Shown: positions 8,708-18,619, numbered from the stretch's first letter. The stretch is DNA of 64,000 nucleotides from Rhodococcus sp. Leaf247 (GCF_001426185.1 NZ_LMRP01000004.1:539525-603524), one strand, 5' to 3'. The notes: generated by a model from the letters alone, not told the origin. Program-made: numbers and translations.

Positions 8708-9468
8708 GCGAACAACCCGTCGCGATGATCACCGGCGCCGCCTCCGGCATCGGCGCCGCCACCGCCACCTGCCTCGCCGGACGCGGTATCCGGGTGGGCA
8801 TCGGCACCTTCGCAGGCGACCCCCACGACCCGGAAGCGACCTTGCGTGAGGTCCGCGATGGCGGCGGCGAGGGCCTGATAGTCGAGGTCGACGTCCGTTC
8901 CACCGACTCCGTCGACGCGTTCGCTCAAACTCTTGTCTCGACGTGGCAACGCCTCGACATTGCCGTCGCCAACGCCGGCATTCTCCGCGAAGCATCGTTC
9001 GACGCGATGTCGGACGAGCAGTGGCACGCGATGATGGACGTCGATCTGCACGGAGTGATGCGAACAGCACGCGCCGGACTCCGGCACATGGGACCCGGCG
9101 GGTCGGTCACCGCGATCTCGTCGATCGCCGGCGGCGTCTACGGCTGGCAGAACCACGCCCACTACGCAACCGCCAAAGCAGGCGTCATCGGGCTGGTACG
9201 CAGCCTCGCAGTGGAATACGGGCCCCGCGGCATCCGAGCCAACGCCATCATCCCCGGTCTCATCAGCACGCCCCAGTCGAACGACGCCGTCAACTCTCTG
9301 GGCCCCGAGGGTCTCGATCGCGCCGGCAGCTACATCCCGTGGGGTCGCGTCGGACATCCCCACGAGGTAGCCGAGGTCGTCGCGTTCCTGTCGAGTCCAC
9401 AGGCCTCCTACGTGAGCGGCCAGAGCATCGTCGTCGACGGCGCGCTGACCACAGCCATGCGGGACTGA
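8704..9468 (+). CDS. SDR-family oxidoreductase 1
   Basis: A classical short-chain dehydrogenase of 254 residues. It has the NAD(P) motif TGAASGIG near residue 10, the NAG motif, the catalytic Ser (AISSIAGG) and YATAK (Tyr-x3-Lys), and ends with a typical VDGALTTAM. It overlaps the MFS gene by ATGA, indicating translational coupling. The substrate cannot be read from the sequence; a hydroxy acid/keto acid step in the same pathway is plausible. Confidence 0.9.
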   Translation: MSEQPVAMITGAASGIGAATATCLAGRGIRVGIGTFAGDPHDPEATLREVRDGGGEGLIVEVDVRSTDSVDAFAQTLVSTWQRLDIAVANAGILREASFDAMSDEQWHAMMDVDLHGVMRTARAGLRHMGPGGSVTAISSIAGGVYGWQNHAHYATAKAGVIGLVRSLAVEYGPRGIRANAIIPGLISTPQSNDAVNSLGPEGLDRAGSYIPWGRVGHPHEVAEVVAFLSSPQASYVSGQSIVVDGALTTAMRD

Positions 9469-9481
9469 AAGGACCGGCGAC

Positions 9482-10219
9482 ATGTCAGCACTGCTCACAG
9501 GACGCCGCGCCCTCGTGACGGGCGCGGCGTCCGGAATAGGTCGCGCGATCGCACTCGCACTCCTCGCCGAGGGCGCGGCCGTCACGATCGCCGATCGCGA
9601 CCCGACCACACCTGAGCTGGCCGACGAGCTCGGGGTTGCCAGGGGTCTGGTGTTCGACGCCGCCTTCGAATCCGACACAGATCGCATCGTCGATCAGGTT
9701 GTGTCCGAGGACGGTGGGCTCGACATCCTGGTGTGCTCGCACGGCATCCTCACTCAATCGCCCGCCGCGGACATGACCACCGAACTGTGGCGAGAGACCA
9801 TCGACATCGACCTGACGAGCGTGTTCCTGCTCAACCGAGCAGCCCTGCGCCCCATGCTGGCGCAGCGCCACGGCAGGATCATCAACATCGCCTCCCAGCT
9901 GGGCATCAAAGGCGGTGTCTCGCTCGCCCACTATGCCGCGGCCAAAGCCGGTGTCATCGCACTGACGAAGTCGATCGCGCTGGAGAACGCATCTCACGGC
10001 ATCTTGGCCAACGTGATCGCGCCCGGTCCGGTCGACACACCCATGGTCGACGCCATCGACGATGACTGGAAACGGCACAAGCGAGGAGAACTTCCGCTCG
10101 GGAGATTCGGTACCCCGGACGAGATCGCACCGACAGCGGTCCTCCTGGCGTCCGAACCCGGCGGCAACCTGTTCGTCGGCCAGGTCCTCGGACCCAACTC
10201 CGGCGACGTGATGCCCTGA
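9482..10219 (+). CDS. SDR-family oxidoreductase 2
   Basis: A second classical SDR (245 residues), 13 bp after the first. Motifs are TGAASGIG (~15-22), the strand ending CSHGIL instead of NAG, the catalytic Ser in IASQLG, and YAAAK. The two SDRs differ clearly in sequence and are not a recent duplication. The final base of its TGA is the first base of the next start codon. Confidence 0.9.
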   Translation: MSALLTGRRALVTGAASGIGRAIALALLAEGAAVTIADRDPTTPELADELGVARGLVFDAAFESDTDRIVDQVVSEDGGLDILVCSHGILTQSPAADMTTELWRETIDIDLTSVFLLNRAALRPMLAQRHGRIINIASQLGIKGGVSLAHYAAAKAGVIALTKSIALENASHGILANVIAPGPVDTPMVDAIDDDWKRHKRGELPLGRFGTPDEIAPTAVLLASEPGGNLFVGQVLGPNSGDVMP

Positions 10220-10497
10220 TGTGCGGGGGATGCGCCGGCGCTCCACCCGACTGGGCCGCAGCCCACGTCAGTGGCGTCCGCCAGCGATTCGCGGTCGCGC
10301 GGCGAGTCTCGACTGCGCTGCGCCGGGACACCGTTCGGCCCATCACCTCTGGGTGGATAGTCGACGGACCCACCGGAGTGTCGGTCGTTTGCCGTACCTA
10401 CGACGATTTGGTCCGCATCGTCAGCGCGCGGTCCGGTCGACCGGGTCCCGAGATCCGAGACATCGGACTGGGTCTCGCGGCCGAAACCACCCACTAA
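10219..10497 (+). CDS. Small hypothetical protein with N-terminal CxxC
   Basis: The 92-residue product starts MCGGCAG, so it has a CxxC pair at the very N-terminus. It is otherwise a small alpha/beta-like soluble protein (VSVVCRTYDDLVRIVSA). The ATG overlaps the SDR stop (tgATG), and it lies between two enzymes of the operon, so it is probably expressed. I do not recognise the family; CxxC might bind metal or be redox active. Confidence 0.5.
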   Translation: MCGGCAGAPPDWAAAHVSGVRQRFAVARRVSTALRRDTVRPITSGWIVDGPTGVSVVCRTYDDLVRIVSARSGRPGPEIRDIGLGLAAETTH

Positions 10498-10550
10498 CTC
10501 ACACTTTCACCCACTCAAGCCGGTTTCGGCTTCCCCATTCGGAGGATTTC

Positions 10551-11663
10551 ATGACGCACGCAGCGACATCGATCGACGCGTTGTTCCAGACGGCCCGGTT
10601 GGGCCCGACCACACTGCCCAACAGAGTGGCGGTGGCGCCGATGACCCGCGTCAGCGGTGATCCCGACGGCTCGGCGAACGACAGGAACGCCGCCTACTAC
10701 GAGGTGTTCGCCCACGGCGGCTTCGGACTGGTGATCACCGAGGGCCTTTACCCCGACACCGCACACAGTCAGGGGTATCTGAACCAGCCGGGCCTGGCCA
10801 CCGAAACTCACGCACGGTCCTGGACACCTGTGGTGGACCGCGTTCATAAGGCAGGCGCAAAGATGTTCGCCCAGCTCATGCACGCGGGGGCGCAATCTCA
10901 GGGCAACCGCTACACCGACACGTCCGTGGCACCGTCCACCGTCCCCCCACGCGGGGAACAGCTGGGCTTCTACGGCGGCACCGGCTCGTATCCCACACCG
11001 CGAGCACTCACCGCATCCGACATCGCGGACGTGCGATCAGGATTTACACGCGCCGCCAGGAACGCCGTCAGAGCAGGGTTCGACGGCGTGGAAATCCACG
11101 GCGCGAACGGCTACCTTCTCGACCAGTTCCTCACCGACTACATGAACCAGCGCGACGACGTCTACGGTGGATCGGTCGAAAATCGCGTCCGGATCTTCCG
11201 CGAGGTCATTGCCGAGACCCGCGAGGAAGTCGGTTCCGAGATCACGATCGGCGTACGCATCTCGCAGTCCAAAGTCAGTGACTACCTCCATCGGTGGTCC
11301 GGAGGCGAGTCCGACGCCGCGGTGATCTTCACGGCCCTCGCCGAGGCCGGTGTCGACTACATCCACACCACGGAGTTCGACGCCACCGCCGCTGCGTTCC
11401 CCGACTCCGATCGGACGCTCGCCTCCCTCGCCGTCGAGCACTCGAAGCTGCCGGTGATCGCCAACGGGCAACTCGGCGATCCCGCCACCGCCGCGTCGAT
11501 GGTGGAGCGAGGGACCGCAGACGTTGTCGCGCTCGGCAAGCCGGCGCTCGCCAACCGAGACTGGGTGCGCCGCGCACAACAAGCACAAACGATCGAGACA
11601 GAGGTCGACGACTCAGTCTTCAACCCCATGGCCACAGTCAAGGATTGGGAAGTGAGCCGCTGA
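10551..11663 (+). CDS. Old Yellow Enzyme family NADH:flavin oxidoreductase
   Basis: The 370-residue protein has an excellent ribosome site (ggagg, 5 nt before the ATG). TIM-barrel OYE features are clear: NRVAVAPMTRV at the N-terminus, EIHGANGYLLDQFL with the His/Asn pair that holds the substrate carbonyl, YGGSVENRVR, and a late phosphate-binding region (GKPALANRDW). OYEs use FMN to reduce activated C=C bonds; maleimides, enones and unsaturated carbonyls are classical substrates. Beside an imide hydrolase, a maleimide-to-succinimide type reduction is an attractive but unproven role. It is the last gene of this block and convergent with the PucR gene. Confidence 0.9.
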   Translation: MTHAATSIDALFQTARLGPTTLPNRVAVAPMTRVSGDPDGSANDRNAAYYEVFAHGGFGLVITEGLYPDTAHSQGYLNQPGLATETHARSWTPVVDRVHKAGAKMFAQLMHAGAQSQGNRYTDTSVAPSTVPPRGEQLGFYGGTGSYPTPRALTASDIADVRSGFTRAARNAVRAGFDGVEIHGANGYLLDQFLTDYMNQRDDVYGGSVENRVRIFREVIAETREEVGSEITIGVRISQSKVSDYLHRWSGGESDAAVIFTALAEAGVDYIHTTEFDATAAAFPDSDRTLASLAVEHSKLPVIANGQLGDPATAASMVERGTADVVALGKPALANRDWVRRAQQAQTIETEVDDSVFNPMATVKDWEVSR

Positions 11664-11765
11664 TCCCCGGACGGAATTCCTCGCCGCCCGTCACCACGCC
11701 TCACCTGCGCCGGACGCGATGATTGCGGGTGGCACACCGATGCACGAGTCCGACACTTCTGGTGC

Positions 11766-13316
11766 TCACGGCAGCTTCCATGTCGTCACGGTGGAGCGCG
11801 GAATATCGGGCATGGCCTGGTCATCGTTTTCGCCGGAGTCGTGCATCCCCCAGACGGCCAAGGCCACCGAGCAGGTGGCTTTGCCGTCCATGGTGCTCAG
11901 GGACACTCCCAGAAGCTCGCCGATGCGGTTGATCCTGTAGGTCAGTGAGTTTCGGTGAATGAACAGCGCCGTAGCCGTGCGGGTCGGACTGCCGTCCGCG
12001 TCCAGGAATGCTCGCAGCGTGCGGACCAGTTCGGATCCGCTCTCGACGTCGTAGTCATTCAGCGGTCGGATGAACTCCAGAGCCTGTTCGACACCGCCGG
12101 TGGACAGTGCGGTGGCAAGAACGGACGGTAGATCGAAGGGCCGTGCGGCGGTGGGTTCCTGGACGCGGTCGAGCTGCCGCGGTGACGCCATCACCGCCGT
12201 GCGCAGGGCGCCGATGCCGGGCAAGGGCGCGGTGACGATCGCGGGTCTGCGCGGGGCGATGTCGTGCAGCCGTCGGAGTGTGGCGGGCTGGGCCGAGTCA
12301 CGATCGAAGTCCTGTCCGATCAACAGCGAGTAGCGCTCGGTTTCCAGCAGACCGAGGGTGGGGAAGATGTCGGTCAGGTCCAATCGCATCCGCCAGGAGT
12401 CGTGAGGATCGGCTCCCGTCCGTACTGTGATCAGGACGATCGGTTTCTGTGGGTCGAATCCGGCGGCCCGCATCAGCTTCTTCGTGAAACGAGGGGATTC
12501 CGAATCCGGGAGCCGCAGATGCTCGACCAAGGAACGCATGCGGTCGTTCTCGACGTTGTAGTGCTCGGCGGTGGAGTTCAGGTGAAGGCTCACTATCGAT
12601 CCCACGGGCCCCAGCAAGGAATCCACTACGGAATCGTTCTGCGGGGACCGAACGGCGATGGCGAATCGTTCGCTCCCGCGAACGGGGTTCAGGAGTCGCA
12701 GATGCTCGACGAGTGCATCCGTTTTCGCGGGCGCGCGTAGCCCCGGCACGTTCCATCGCATGCCGGCAGGTCGAGAAGCGACCATCCTGCCCTGAGAGTC
12801 CACCAGCCCCACGTCACCACCGACGACGATGCGGATCTCCTCGAGCAGTCCCAACAAGGTCGTGCCTCGAGCCTCGAGTTCCGCGCATCGATCCGCCAGG
12901 GCCAGCGAGCTACGCAGAACCGCATAGTGCTCGGCTTGGATGGTGTCGTTGACCAGGCGATGCACCTGCAGCAGATTGACCGGCGGCGCCACCTCCAGAA
13001 CAGGCACATCGAAAACGTTGCCCGCGTCGATGAGTCCCTGAGGGACCGCCGGGTGCACGACGCCGGAGTGGAACAAAATTCCCGTAACCGGCACCCGCGC
13101 CAACCGCTCCACGTAAGCGTTCCATGTCCGGGCATCCCCGAAGTTCATCCCGATACCCGACAACGTCAACAATTCGTTGCCACTGAGGTACCCGGTCGGC
13201 TCGATCAACTCGGTGGGGGCCACCGAGGAGATGGTGCGCGAGAGGCGTGTGGCATCGGTCGCAGTCTTCAGCCGGACATTCAAGTACTGGTTCGCCACCA
13301 GATCCGTCAATTGCAT
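11766..13316 (-). CDS. PucR-family transcriptional regulator
   Basis: The 516-residue protein has an N-terminal PucR (purine-catabolism regulator-like) domain, including GMNFGDARTW and FHSGVVHPAVPQ, a middle region, and the C-terminal PucR helix-turn-helix (ALFIHRNSLTYRINRIGELLG). It is divergent from the biotin-carrier/PxpBC operon with a 364-bp gap that must contain the promoters. PucR-type regulators commonly activate genes for nitrogen-ring catabolism (purines, hydantoin, GABA), in line with the lactam-type enzymes it faces. Confidence 0.88.
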   Translation of the reverse strand: MQLTDLVANQYLNVRLKTATDATRLSRTISSVAPTELIEPTGYLSGNELLTLSGIGMNFGDARTWNAYVERLARVPVTGILFHSGVVHPAVPQGLIDAGNVFDVPVLEVAPPVNLLQVHRLVNDTIQAEHYAVLRSSLALADRCAELEARGTTLLGLLEEIRIVVGGDVGLVDSQGRMVASRPAGMRWNVPGLRAPAKTDALVEHLRLLNPVRGSERFAIAVRSPQNDSVVDSLLGPVGSIVSLHLNSTAEHYNVENDRMRSLVEHLRLPDSESPRFTKKLMRAAGFDPQKPIVLITVRTGADPHDSWRMRLDLTDIFPTLGLLETERYSLLIGQDFDRDSAQPATLRRLHDIAPRRPAIVTAPLPGIGALRTAVMASPRQLDRVQEPTAARPFDLPSVLATALSTGGVEQALEFIRPLNDYDVESGSELVRTLRAFLDADGSPTRTATALFIHRNSLTYRINRIGELLGVSLSTMDGKATCSVALAVWGMHDSGENDDQAMPDIPRSTVTTWKLP

Positions 13317-13680
13317 GACTATGCCCCTACGAACAGGAAAAACAGCGACCTAGCGGTGTGTTTCGTCATCGTTACCTCGAAGTTTCCACCGACACGGGAA
13401 GCGGCGTGACTGGGCATCCGACCAACTAGCGGCCTGTGCTTTTCGTGCAAATGTACGCTGTCGCAGCCTCGTGTCGATCCATACCGTTCTCGTCATGCCC
13501 TCGCACCACAACGGTCGATCTCGGACCACGAGCATCCGGGAGAACCCGGTTCGAGGGCTGACACCGCCGGCGTCCGCGTCGACCCTTGTGACACCGCCGC
13601 CGCCGATGCCTGACCGTCGGTCGCAGCGCTCGCACGGACCGAGAAAACCCCGCCCGGTCAGAACTGGAAAGGCAGAACAA
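13317..13680. promoter_or_regulatory. Divergent control region between PucR gene and biotin-carrier operon
   Basis: This 364-bp gap carries no convincing gene. An open frame from 13471 continues into the carrier protein, but it lacks family similarity before 13681. It must hold the promoters of both directions. I see no clear operator palindrome. Confidence 0.45.
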
Positions 13681-13926
13681 TTGGCAACGCATGAGGTCTC
13701 GACACCAGTTCCGGGGATCTTCTACCGGAACCCCGGCCCGGGAAAACCGCCGTACGTCTCCGAGGGCGACCACGTCGACGCCGGCCAGGCCATCGGGCTG
13801 GTGGAGATCATGAAGCAGTTCAGTGAGGTCAAGACCGCCGTAGCCGGCGTGATCGACAAGTTCGTCGTCGCCGACGCCAGCGAAGTGAGCCCCGGAACCG
13901 TCATCGCCGAGCTGACGGAGGACTGA
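13681..13926 (+). CDS. Small biotin carboxyl carrier protein (81 aa)
   Basis: The single biotinyl domain contains VEIMKQF, with Lys in the biotinylation motif, and the conserved ending GTVIAEL. The start is chosen at TTG 13681: it follows a ggaaagg ribosome-like site and gives the typical short carrier, while an ATG at 13471 would add 70 unrelated residues. It overlaps the biotin carboxylase start (tgATGa). Stand-alone short carriers of this kind accompany PxpB/PxpC-type genes. It shuttles carboxybiotin made by the next gene. Confidence 0.85.
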   Translation: MATHEVSTPVPGIFYRNPGPGKPPYVSEGDHVDAGQAIGLVEIMKQFSEVKTAVAGVIDKFVVADASEVSPGTVIAELTED

Positions 13927-15287
13927 TGAAACGACTTCTGGTAGCCAATCGCGGTGAAATCGCGGTACGCATCATCCGCACGGCACACGAAATGGGGCTC
14001 GAAACAGTCCTGGCAGCGAGCGAGGCGGACACGGAATCCCTCGCGGCCGCGTTGTCCGACCACGTCGTGGTCATCGGCCCAGCACAGGCAGGGCACAGCT
14101 ACCTCGACTCGGCTGCAGTCATCGACGCGGTCCACAGTTCGGGTGCCGATGCGGTACACCCCGGGTACGGATTCCTCTCCGAGGATGCGAACTTCGCGCG
14201 GAGCGTCGAGGCCGCGGGTGTCACCTGGGTGGGCCCGAGCCCAGACTCCATCGCGCTGATGGGCAACAAGGCAGCCGCACGTGAGGCGGCGAGGGACGCC
14301 GGCGTTCCGGTTCTCGCGGGCAGTGACGGGGCGATCCTCGCCGACCAGGATGTGCGAGCGATCGCGGAGTCCATCGGGTTTCCGCTCCTGATCAAAGCGT
14401 CGGCCGGTGGCGGTGGCCGAGGTATTCGTATCGTGGAGACGGTCGATGCCCTCGAGGGCGAGATCCAGCTGGCCGTCGCCGAGGCCGGAGCGGCGTTCGG
14501 AGATTCCGCCATCTATCTCGAACGCTTCATCGACAGGGCACGCCATGTCGAGGTTCAGATCCTCGGCGACGGAACCGATGTCGTCCACCTCTTCGACAGG
14601 GACTGCTCGCTGCAGCGGCGCCAGCAGAAGATCGTCGAGGAGACTCCCGCCCCCAACTTGCCCGCACACCTGCGTGAGCAGATGCTGACCGCCGCGGTCG
14701 ACCTCGGCAAGCGGTGCGCGTACCGCGGAGCGGGAACCGTGGAGTTCCTCTACGACCAGGCTCGCGGTGAAATCTGCTTCATCGAGATGAACACCAGGCT
14801 TCAGGTCGAACACCCGGTCACCGAGATGATCACGGGAATGGACTTGGTGCGCGAGCAGCTACGCATCGCCAGCGGGGAGAAACTCGGCTACGACCAGCAA
14901 CAGATCACTCGGAACGGCCACGCCATCGAGATGCGCATCAATGCCGAGAATCCCGCGATGGGGTTCATGCCGAGCCCCGGGACGATCACCGACATCCGCT
15001 ACCCCGGTGGACCAGGTGTTCGGGTCGACAGCGGTGTCGTCGCCGGATCCGTCGTGTCGCCGTACTACGACTCCCTCGTCGCCAAGATCGTGGTGTGGCA
15101 TTCCGACCGCCCCTCCGCCCTCGGTCGCGCCCTGCGAGCACTGTCCGAACTTCGAGTCGATGGCGTAAATACCACGACGTCGTACCTGACATCCGTTCTC
15201 GCTCACCGATCCGTCGTCAACGCCACTCACCATACGAAGTTCCTCGAGCAGTCCGCCGATCAACTCCTCCAGGGGACGACGACGTGA
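13926..15287 (+). CDS. accC: Biotin carboxylase
   Basis: The protein has 453 residues, normal for AccC. It begins KRLLVANRGEIAVRIIR and has the ATP-grasp features (KASAGGGGRGIR glycine loop, HVEVQILGD, ERDCS-like FDRDCSLQRRQQK, EMNTRLQVEHPVTE). It carboxylates the biotin of the small carrier encoded just upstream, using ATP and bicarbonate. Linked to PxpB and PxpC rather than to a carboxyltransferase, it suggests ATP/bicarbonate-driven activation of a lactam or related amide (inference from clustering). The stop overlaps the next GTG. Confidence 0.93.
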   Translation: MKRLLVANRGEIAVRIIRTAHEMGLETVLAASEADTESLAAALSDHVVVIGPAQAGHSYLDSAAVIDAVHSSGADAVHPGYGFLSEDANFARSVEAAGVTWVGPSPDSIALMGNKAAAREAARDAGVPVLAGSDGAILADQDVRAIAESIGFPLLIKASAGGGGRGIRIVETVDALEGEIQLAVAEAGAAFGDSAIYLERFIDRARHVEVQILGDGTDVVHLFDRDCSLQRRQQKIVEETPAPNLPAHLREQMLTAAVDLGKRCAYRGAGTVEFLYDQARGEICFIEMNTRLQVEHPVTEMITGMDLVREQLRIASGEKLGYDQQQITRNGHAIEMRINAENPAMGFMPSPGTITDIRYPGGPGVRVDSGVVAGSVVSPYYDSLVAKIVVWHSDRPSALGRALRALSELRVDGVNTTTSYLTSVLAHRSVVNATHHTKFLEQSADQLLQGTTT

Positions 15288-16189
15288 GACGAGAAGGCCC
15301 ACCCGAGCGCGCCCGATACTCCTGGGGCGGCGACGAATTCCTGTTCATCGAGATCGACGAGTCGATGAGCCTGGATGGATACGTCATCGTCGGAGCGTTG
15401 GCGGACGCGATCCGCGCCGCCGCGATCGCAGGTATCAGCGACATCTGCCCCACGAACAACTCCCTGCTGCTGCGCTACGACCCGGACGTCATCGCACCAC
15501 GGTCGCTGCGCACGCAGATCGAAGAGATCGAATCGGCGGTACGAGCAGGCTCCGCGCAGGTGTCATCGACGCGAGTCATCGAGGTCCCCGTCTGGTATGA
15601 CGACCCGTACACCTCCGAGGTCGGATCGCGCTTCCGAGCCAACCATCAGACACCCGACATGAGCGACCTCGACTTCGCCGCCGAGGCCAACGGATGCGCC
15701 GACGCACAGGACTTCATCGAACGCCACCACCGCACACCCTGGATGGTCACCGCGGTCGGCTTCGTCGCAGCACTGCCTTTCATGTACCAGATGACCTCAC
15801 GCGCAGAGCAATTGGAAGTTCCCAAGTACCTCAGCCCACGTACTGACACCCCGCCGCTGACGGTGGGACACGGCGGCTGTTTCACCGTCATCTACTCCGT
15901 CCGCGGGGCGGGTGGTTATCAGATGTTCGGGATCGCGGCAGCGCCGGTATTTGCCCCCGACTCCGCCCTGGCGGATTTCCAGCAATCTCCGGTTCTGTTC
16001 CGCGCCGGCGACATCGTCAAGTTCACCCCGATCGAGCAGGACCGGTACGACGCCATCCGCCGCGAATGCGAGGACGGCACATTTCGGTACCGGATCACCG
16101 AGGTCGATTTCGACCTGGCGCGGTGGACAGCCGACCCGGAAACCTACAACACCAGCATCCTGGAGGCCCTCGATGGCGCTGCTCGTTGA
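15284..16189 (+). CDS. pxpB: 5-oxoprolinase subunit B-like protein (KipI/PxpB family)
   Basis: From the GTG at 15284, overlapping the AccC stop, the product has 301 residues, longer than the usual ~230. The start overlap and the wording YSWGGDEFLFIE at the N-terminus support this start. Family marks are RVIEVPVWYDDPYT and TAVGFVAALPFMY. PxpB and PxpC form the catalytic partner of PxpA in ATP-dependent opening of 5-oxoproline. With a carrier and a biotin carboxylase attached, the substrate may be a different lactam. Confidence 0.85.
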   Translation: MRREGPPERARYSWGGDEFLFIEIDESMSLDGYVIVGALADAIRAAAIAGISDICPTNNSLLLRYDPDVIAPRSLRTQIEEIESAVRAGSAQVSSTRVIEVPVWYDDPYTSEVGSRFRANHQTPDMSDLDFAAEANGCADAQDFIERHHRTPWMVTAVGFVAALPFMYQMTSRAEQLEVPKYLSPRTDTPPLTVGHGGCFTVIYSVRGAGGYQMFGIAAAPVFAPDSALADFQQSPVLFRAGDIVKFTPIEQDRYDAIRRECEDGTFRYRITEVDFDLARWTADPETYNTSILEALDGAAR

Positions 16190-17147
16190 CGAACCCGGAC
16201 TTCAATCGACCGTTCAGGACCTCGGTCGACCTGGCCACTACGACGTTGGAATTCCCCCCGGTGGCGCGTTGGACACGCTCTCGCATGAGATCGCGAACCT
16301 GCTCGTGGGAAACCCTGGCACCTACGCGACGATCGAAACGACCTACACCGCACCGACATTCACGGTGACAGCTGCGACTGTGATGGCCGTGACCGGCGCC
16401 GCGATGAAGGTCAAGGTCAACGGTTCGTCGGTGCCGCAGTGGACTGCCGTCCCCCTGCACGAAGGGGATGTCGTCTCTTTCGGCTTCGCCACGGCCGGCA
16501 CACGCACCTATCTGGCCTTCGCGGGCGGAATCGACGTCCCGGTCGTGCTGGGCAGCCGAAGCACCTACGCGCTGGGCAAGATCGGCGGTCTACACGGACG
16601 CGCCCTCTCCTCCGGAGACACCGTCCCCCTCGGGACCGAGCGGGCCGGCGTCACACACTTGGCCCTCGCAGACAATCTGCGGCCACGCTTCGCGCGTGAG
16701 GCGACCGTGCGGGTGGTCGTCGGCCTGTACGCACATCTGTTGACCACCGATTCGCTGGACATGCTGACCTCCGCGGAGTTCAAGCTCACCCCCCTCGCCG
16801 ATCGCACCGGGTTCCGATTCCAGGGCGCGGAGCCTTTTACCTTCGAAGAGCGCGAACAACCCTTCGGCGCAGGGTCCGATCCGTCGAACATCGTCGACGC
16901 GGGATATCCCGTGGGTTCCATTCAGCTCCCCGGCGGCAACCAACCCATCGTGCTCCACCGCGATGCCGTCTCCGCCGGCGGATACGCCATGGTGGCGACC
17001 GTGATCAGCGCCGACATGAATGTCCTCGCCCAGCTCGCACCGGGGTCCACGGCCGTCTTCGAAGCCGTCAGCATCGACCAGGCACTCGCGGCGCGGACCG
17101 ACGCTGCAGCACGCCGCGGCATGATTCGCCGCGCACTCTCCGCCTGA
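16173..17147 (+). CDS. pxpC: 5-oxoprolinase subunit C-like protein (KipA/PxpC family)
   Basis: The 324-residue protein begins with the PxpC signature LVDEPGLQSTVQDLGR, then GIPPGGALD, and has the later SNIVDAGYPVGSIQLPGG and QPIVLHRDAV. It overlaps PxpB by 17 bp in another frame, so the two are translationally coupled. The same domain forms half of urea amidolyase-type enzymes, fitting a biotin-linked amide-activation role. Confidence 0.9.
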   Translation: MALLVDEPGLQSTVQDLGRPGHYDVGIPPGGALDTLSHEIANLLVGNPGTYATIETTYTAPTFTVTAATVMAVTGAAMKVKVNGSSVPQWTAVPLHEGDVVSFGFATAGTRTYLAFAGGIDVPVVLGSRSTYALGKIGGLHGRALSSGDTVPLGTERAGVTHLALADNLRPRFAREATVRVVVGLYAHLLTTDSLDMLTSAEFKLTPLADRTGFRFQGAEPFTFEEREQPFGAGSDPSNIVDAGYPVGSIQLPGGNQPIVLHRDAVSAGGYAMVATVISADMNVLAQLAPGSTAVFEAVSIDQALAARTDAAARRGMIRRALSA

Positions 17148-17278
17148 TTCGACCCACCCCCTCACGACCTGCACCAAGTCGCTCCACAGAACACGCACCG
17201 ACTCATGCCCACCGCACACGCCATGGGTAGCTCTTCCGCGCTTCGACATGCCGAAGCCCAATCACAAAGGACGTGCCC

Positions 17279-18619
17279 ATGACGCTCGACGACGGCAAAG
17301 GGATGACGATCGAACCCCACGAAACAGCGAGACCACCGGCCTCCGACCGGGTCGGTCGATGGTCCGTGACGATGGCGTTCTGGGCCATGTTCTCGGCCAT
17401 GTTCTGGCTGTACATCGCGGTGGCATCCAACGCCGCGGTCGGGACGGTGAACACGCTCGTCGGAATGGCACTGACCATCGCGACATACGGGATCATCAAT
17501 TCCGTACTGGCGCGTCACGCGATCAAGACCGGACAAACCATCAGCTTGTTCTCCCGCGGCATATTCGGCCCCGTCGGCTCCGGACTGGCGGCACTGCTGT
17601 TCGCCGTCACAGCCATCTACTACGCAGTCTTCGAGGGCTCGATCATCGCAGTGGCACTACAGGAGTACTTCGGCGGGAACCTGAAGTTGTGGTACCTCGT
17701 CGTGGTGATCTACGCGATCCCCCTCGTGGCGGGGGGTGTGCGGAACTGGCTGGACAAACTCAACGGCGTCCTGCTTCCCCTCTACGTGGTGGGTCTGGTG
17801 GCGATCGTCATCGGCGCCACCGTCAAGCAGGGATACCCCACCGGCTGGCTCGGTCACACCGTCGCCGCGGGCCCCCTCCCCGGGTGGATGACCTCGTACC
17901 TGATCTACATGGGCGTCTGGGTCATGATGATGTACACCTTCGACTTCGCCCGACTGGGGAAACCCGAGGACGCCAAGTTCCACGGAACCGTCACGTTCGG
18001 ATGGGTGTTCTACGCGCTGACCTTCGGCTTGAACGGGTTGATCGGCATCTACCTCGTCAGCGCCTGGGACCTCGACAGCACCGAAACCGGGGTCGTCACG
18101 GCCGTCATCAATTCACTCGGCCTTCTCGGCGTCATCGTCATCGTCATCTCGCAGACGCGAATCAACACCGCGAACTACTACTCGGCCTCGGCCAACCTCC
18201 AGGACCTCTGGGCGATGATGTCCGGGAAAGCAACCCCACGATTCCTCTGGGTCGTCGTGTCGGGAATCGTCGCATACCTCTTCATGCTCACCGACGTCCT
18301 GACCTACCTGTTACGCGCCCTCGCATGGCAAGGCGTCTTCGTCACGTCCTGGGTGGCAATCGCACTCGCCTCGCTCTACTTCGCCCGACGAGTCGCAGCC
18401 GCCGGCTCCACCTCACCCACCACATCGCGCGGCCTCACAGCCCTGGGATGGCCGGTACTGGCGTGGGTCGTGTCCTCCGGAATCGGCATCGCCATGACCG
18501 AGCAGACCGCGTCGCCCGCAATGGCACTGCTCGCCCCGATCATCACCGTCGTCCTCGCAATCATCCTCTACCTACCGGCGACCCGTCGACAGCGGAGCAC
18601 CTCCGCGACGCCTCGATGA
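17279..18619 (+). CDS. NCS1-family permease (cytosine/hydantoin/allantoin type)
   Basis: A membrane protein of 446 residues with about 12 TM segments. The ATG at 17279 has aaagga 8 nt upstream; a GTG two codons earlier is the alternative. Features of nucleobase:cation symporter-1 include an early MAFWAMFSAMFWLYIA helix, SLFSRGIFGPVGSG, and QTRINTANYYSASANLQDL in TM8. NCS1 carriers import ring compounds such as cytosine, hydantoin and allantoin. Here it likely imports the cyclic amide processed by the PxpABC-like enzymes. It lies 131 bp after pxpC. Confidence 0.88.
   Translation: MTLDDGKGMTIEPHETARPPASDRVGRWSVTMAFWAMFSAMFWLYIAVASNAAVGTVNTLVGMALTIATYGIINSVLARHAIKTGQTISLFSRGIFGPVGSGLAALLFAVTAIYYAVFEGSIIAVALQEYFGGNLKLWYLVVVIYAIPLVAGGVRNWLDKLNGVLLPLYVVGLVAIVIGATVKQGYPTGWLGHTVAAGPLPGWMTSYLIYMGVWVMMMYTFDFARLGKPEDAKFHGTVTFGWVFYALTFGLNGLIGIYLVSAWDLDSTETGVVTAVINSLGLLGVIVIVISQTRINTANYYSASANLQDLWAMMSGKATPRFLWVVVSGIVAYLFMLTDVLTYLLRALAWQGVFVTSWVAIALASLYFARRVAAAGSTSPTTSRGLTALGWPVLAWVVSSGIGIAMTEQTASPAMALLAPIITVVLAIILYLPATRRQRSTSATPR

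Noticed and set aside
8704-10219. Tandem SDR genes as a recent duplication
   Set aside because: The two proteins share only the general SDR motifs and differ throughout.
13471-13680. N-terminal extension of the biotin carrier protein
   Set aside because: The extra 70 residues are low-complexity Pro/Arg/Ser with no family similarity, while TTG 13681 has a ribosome-like site.
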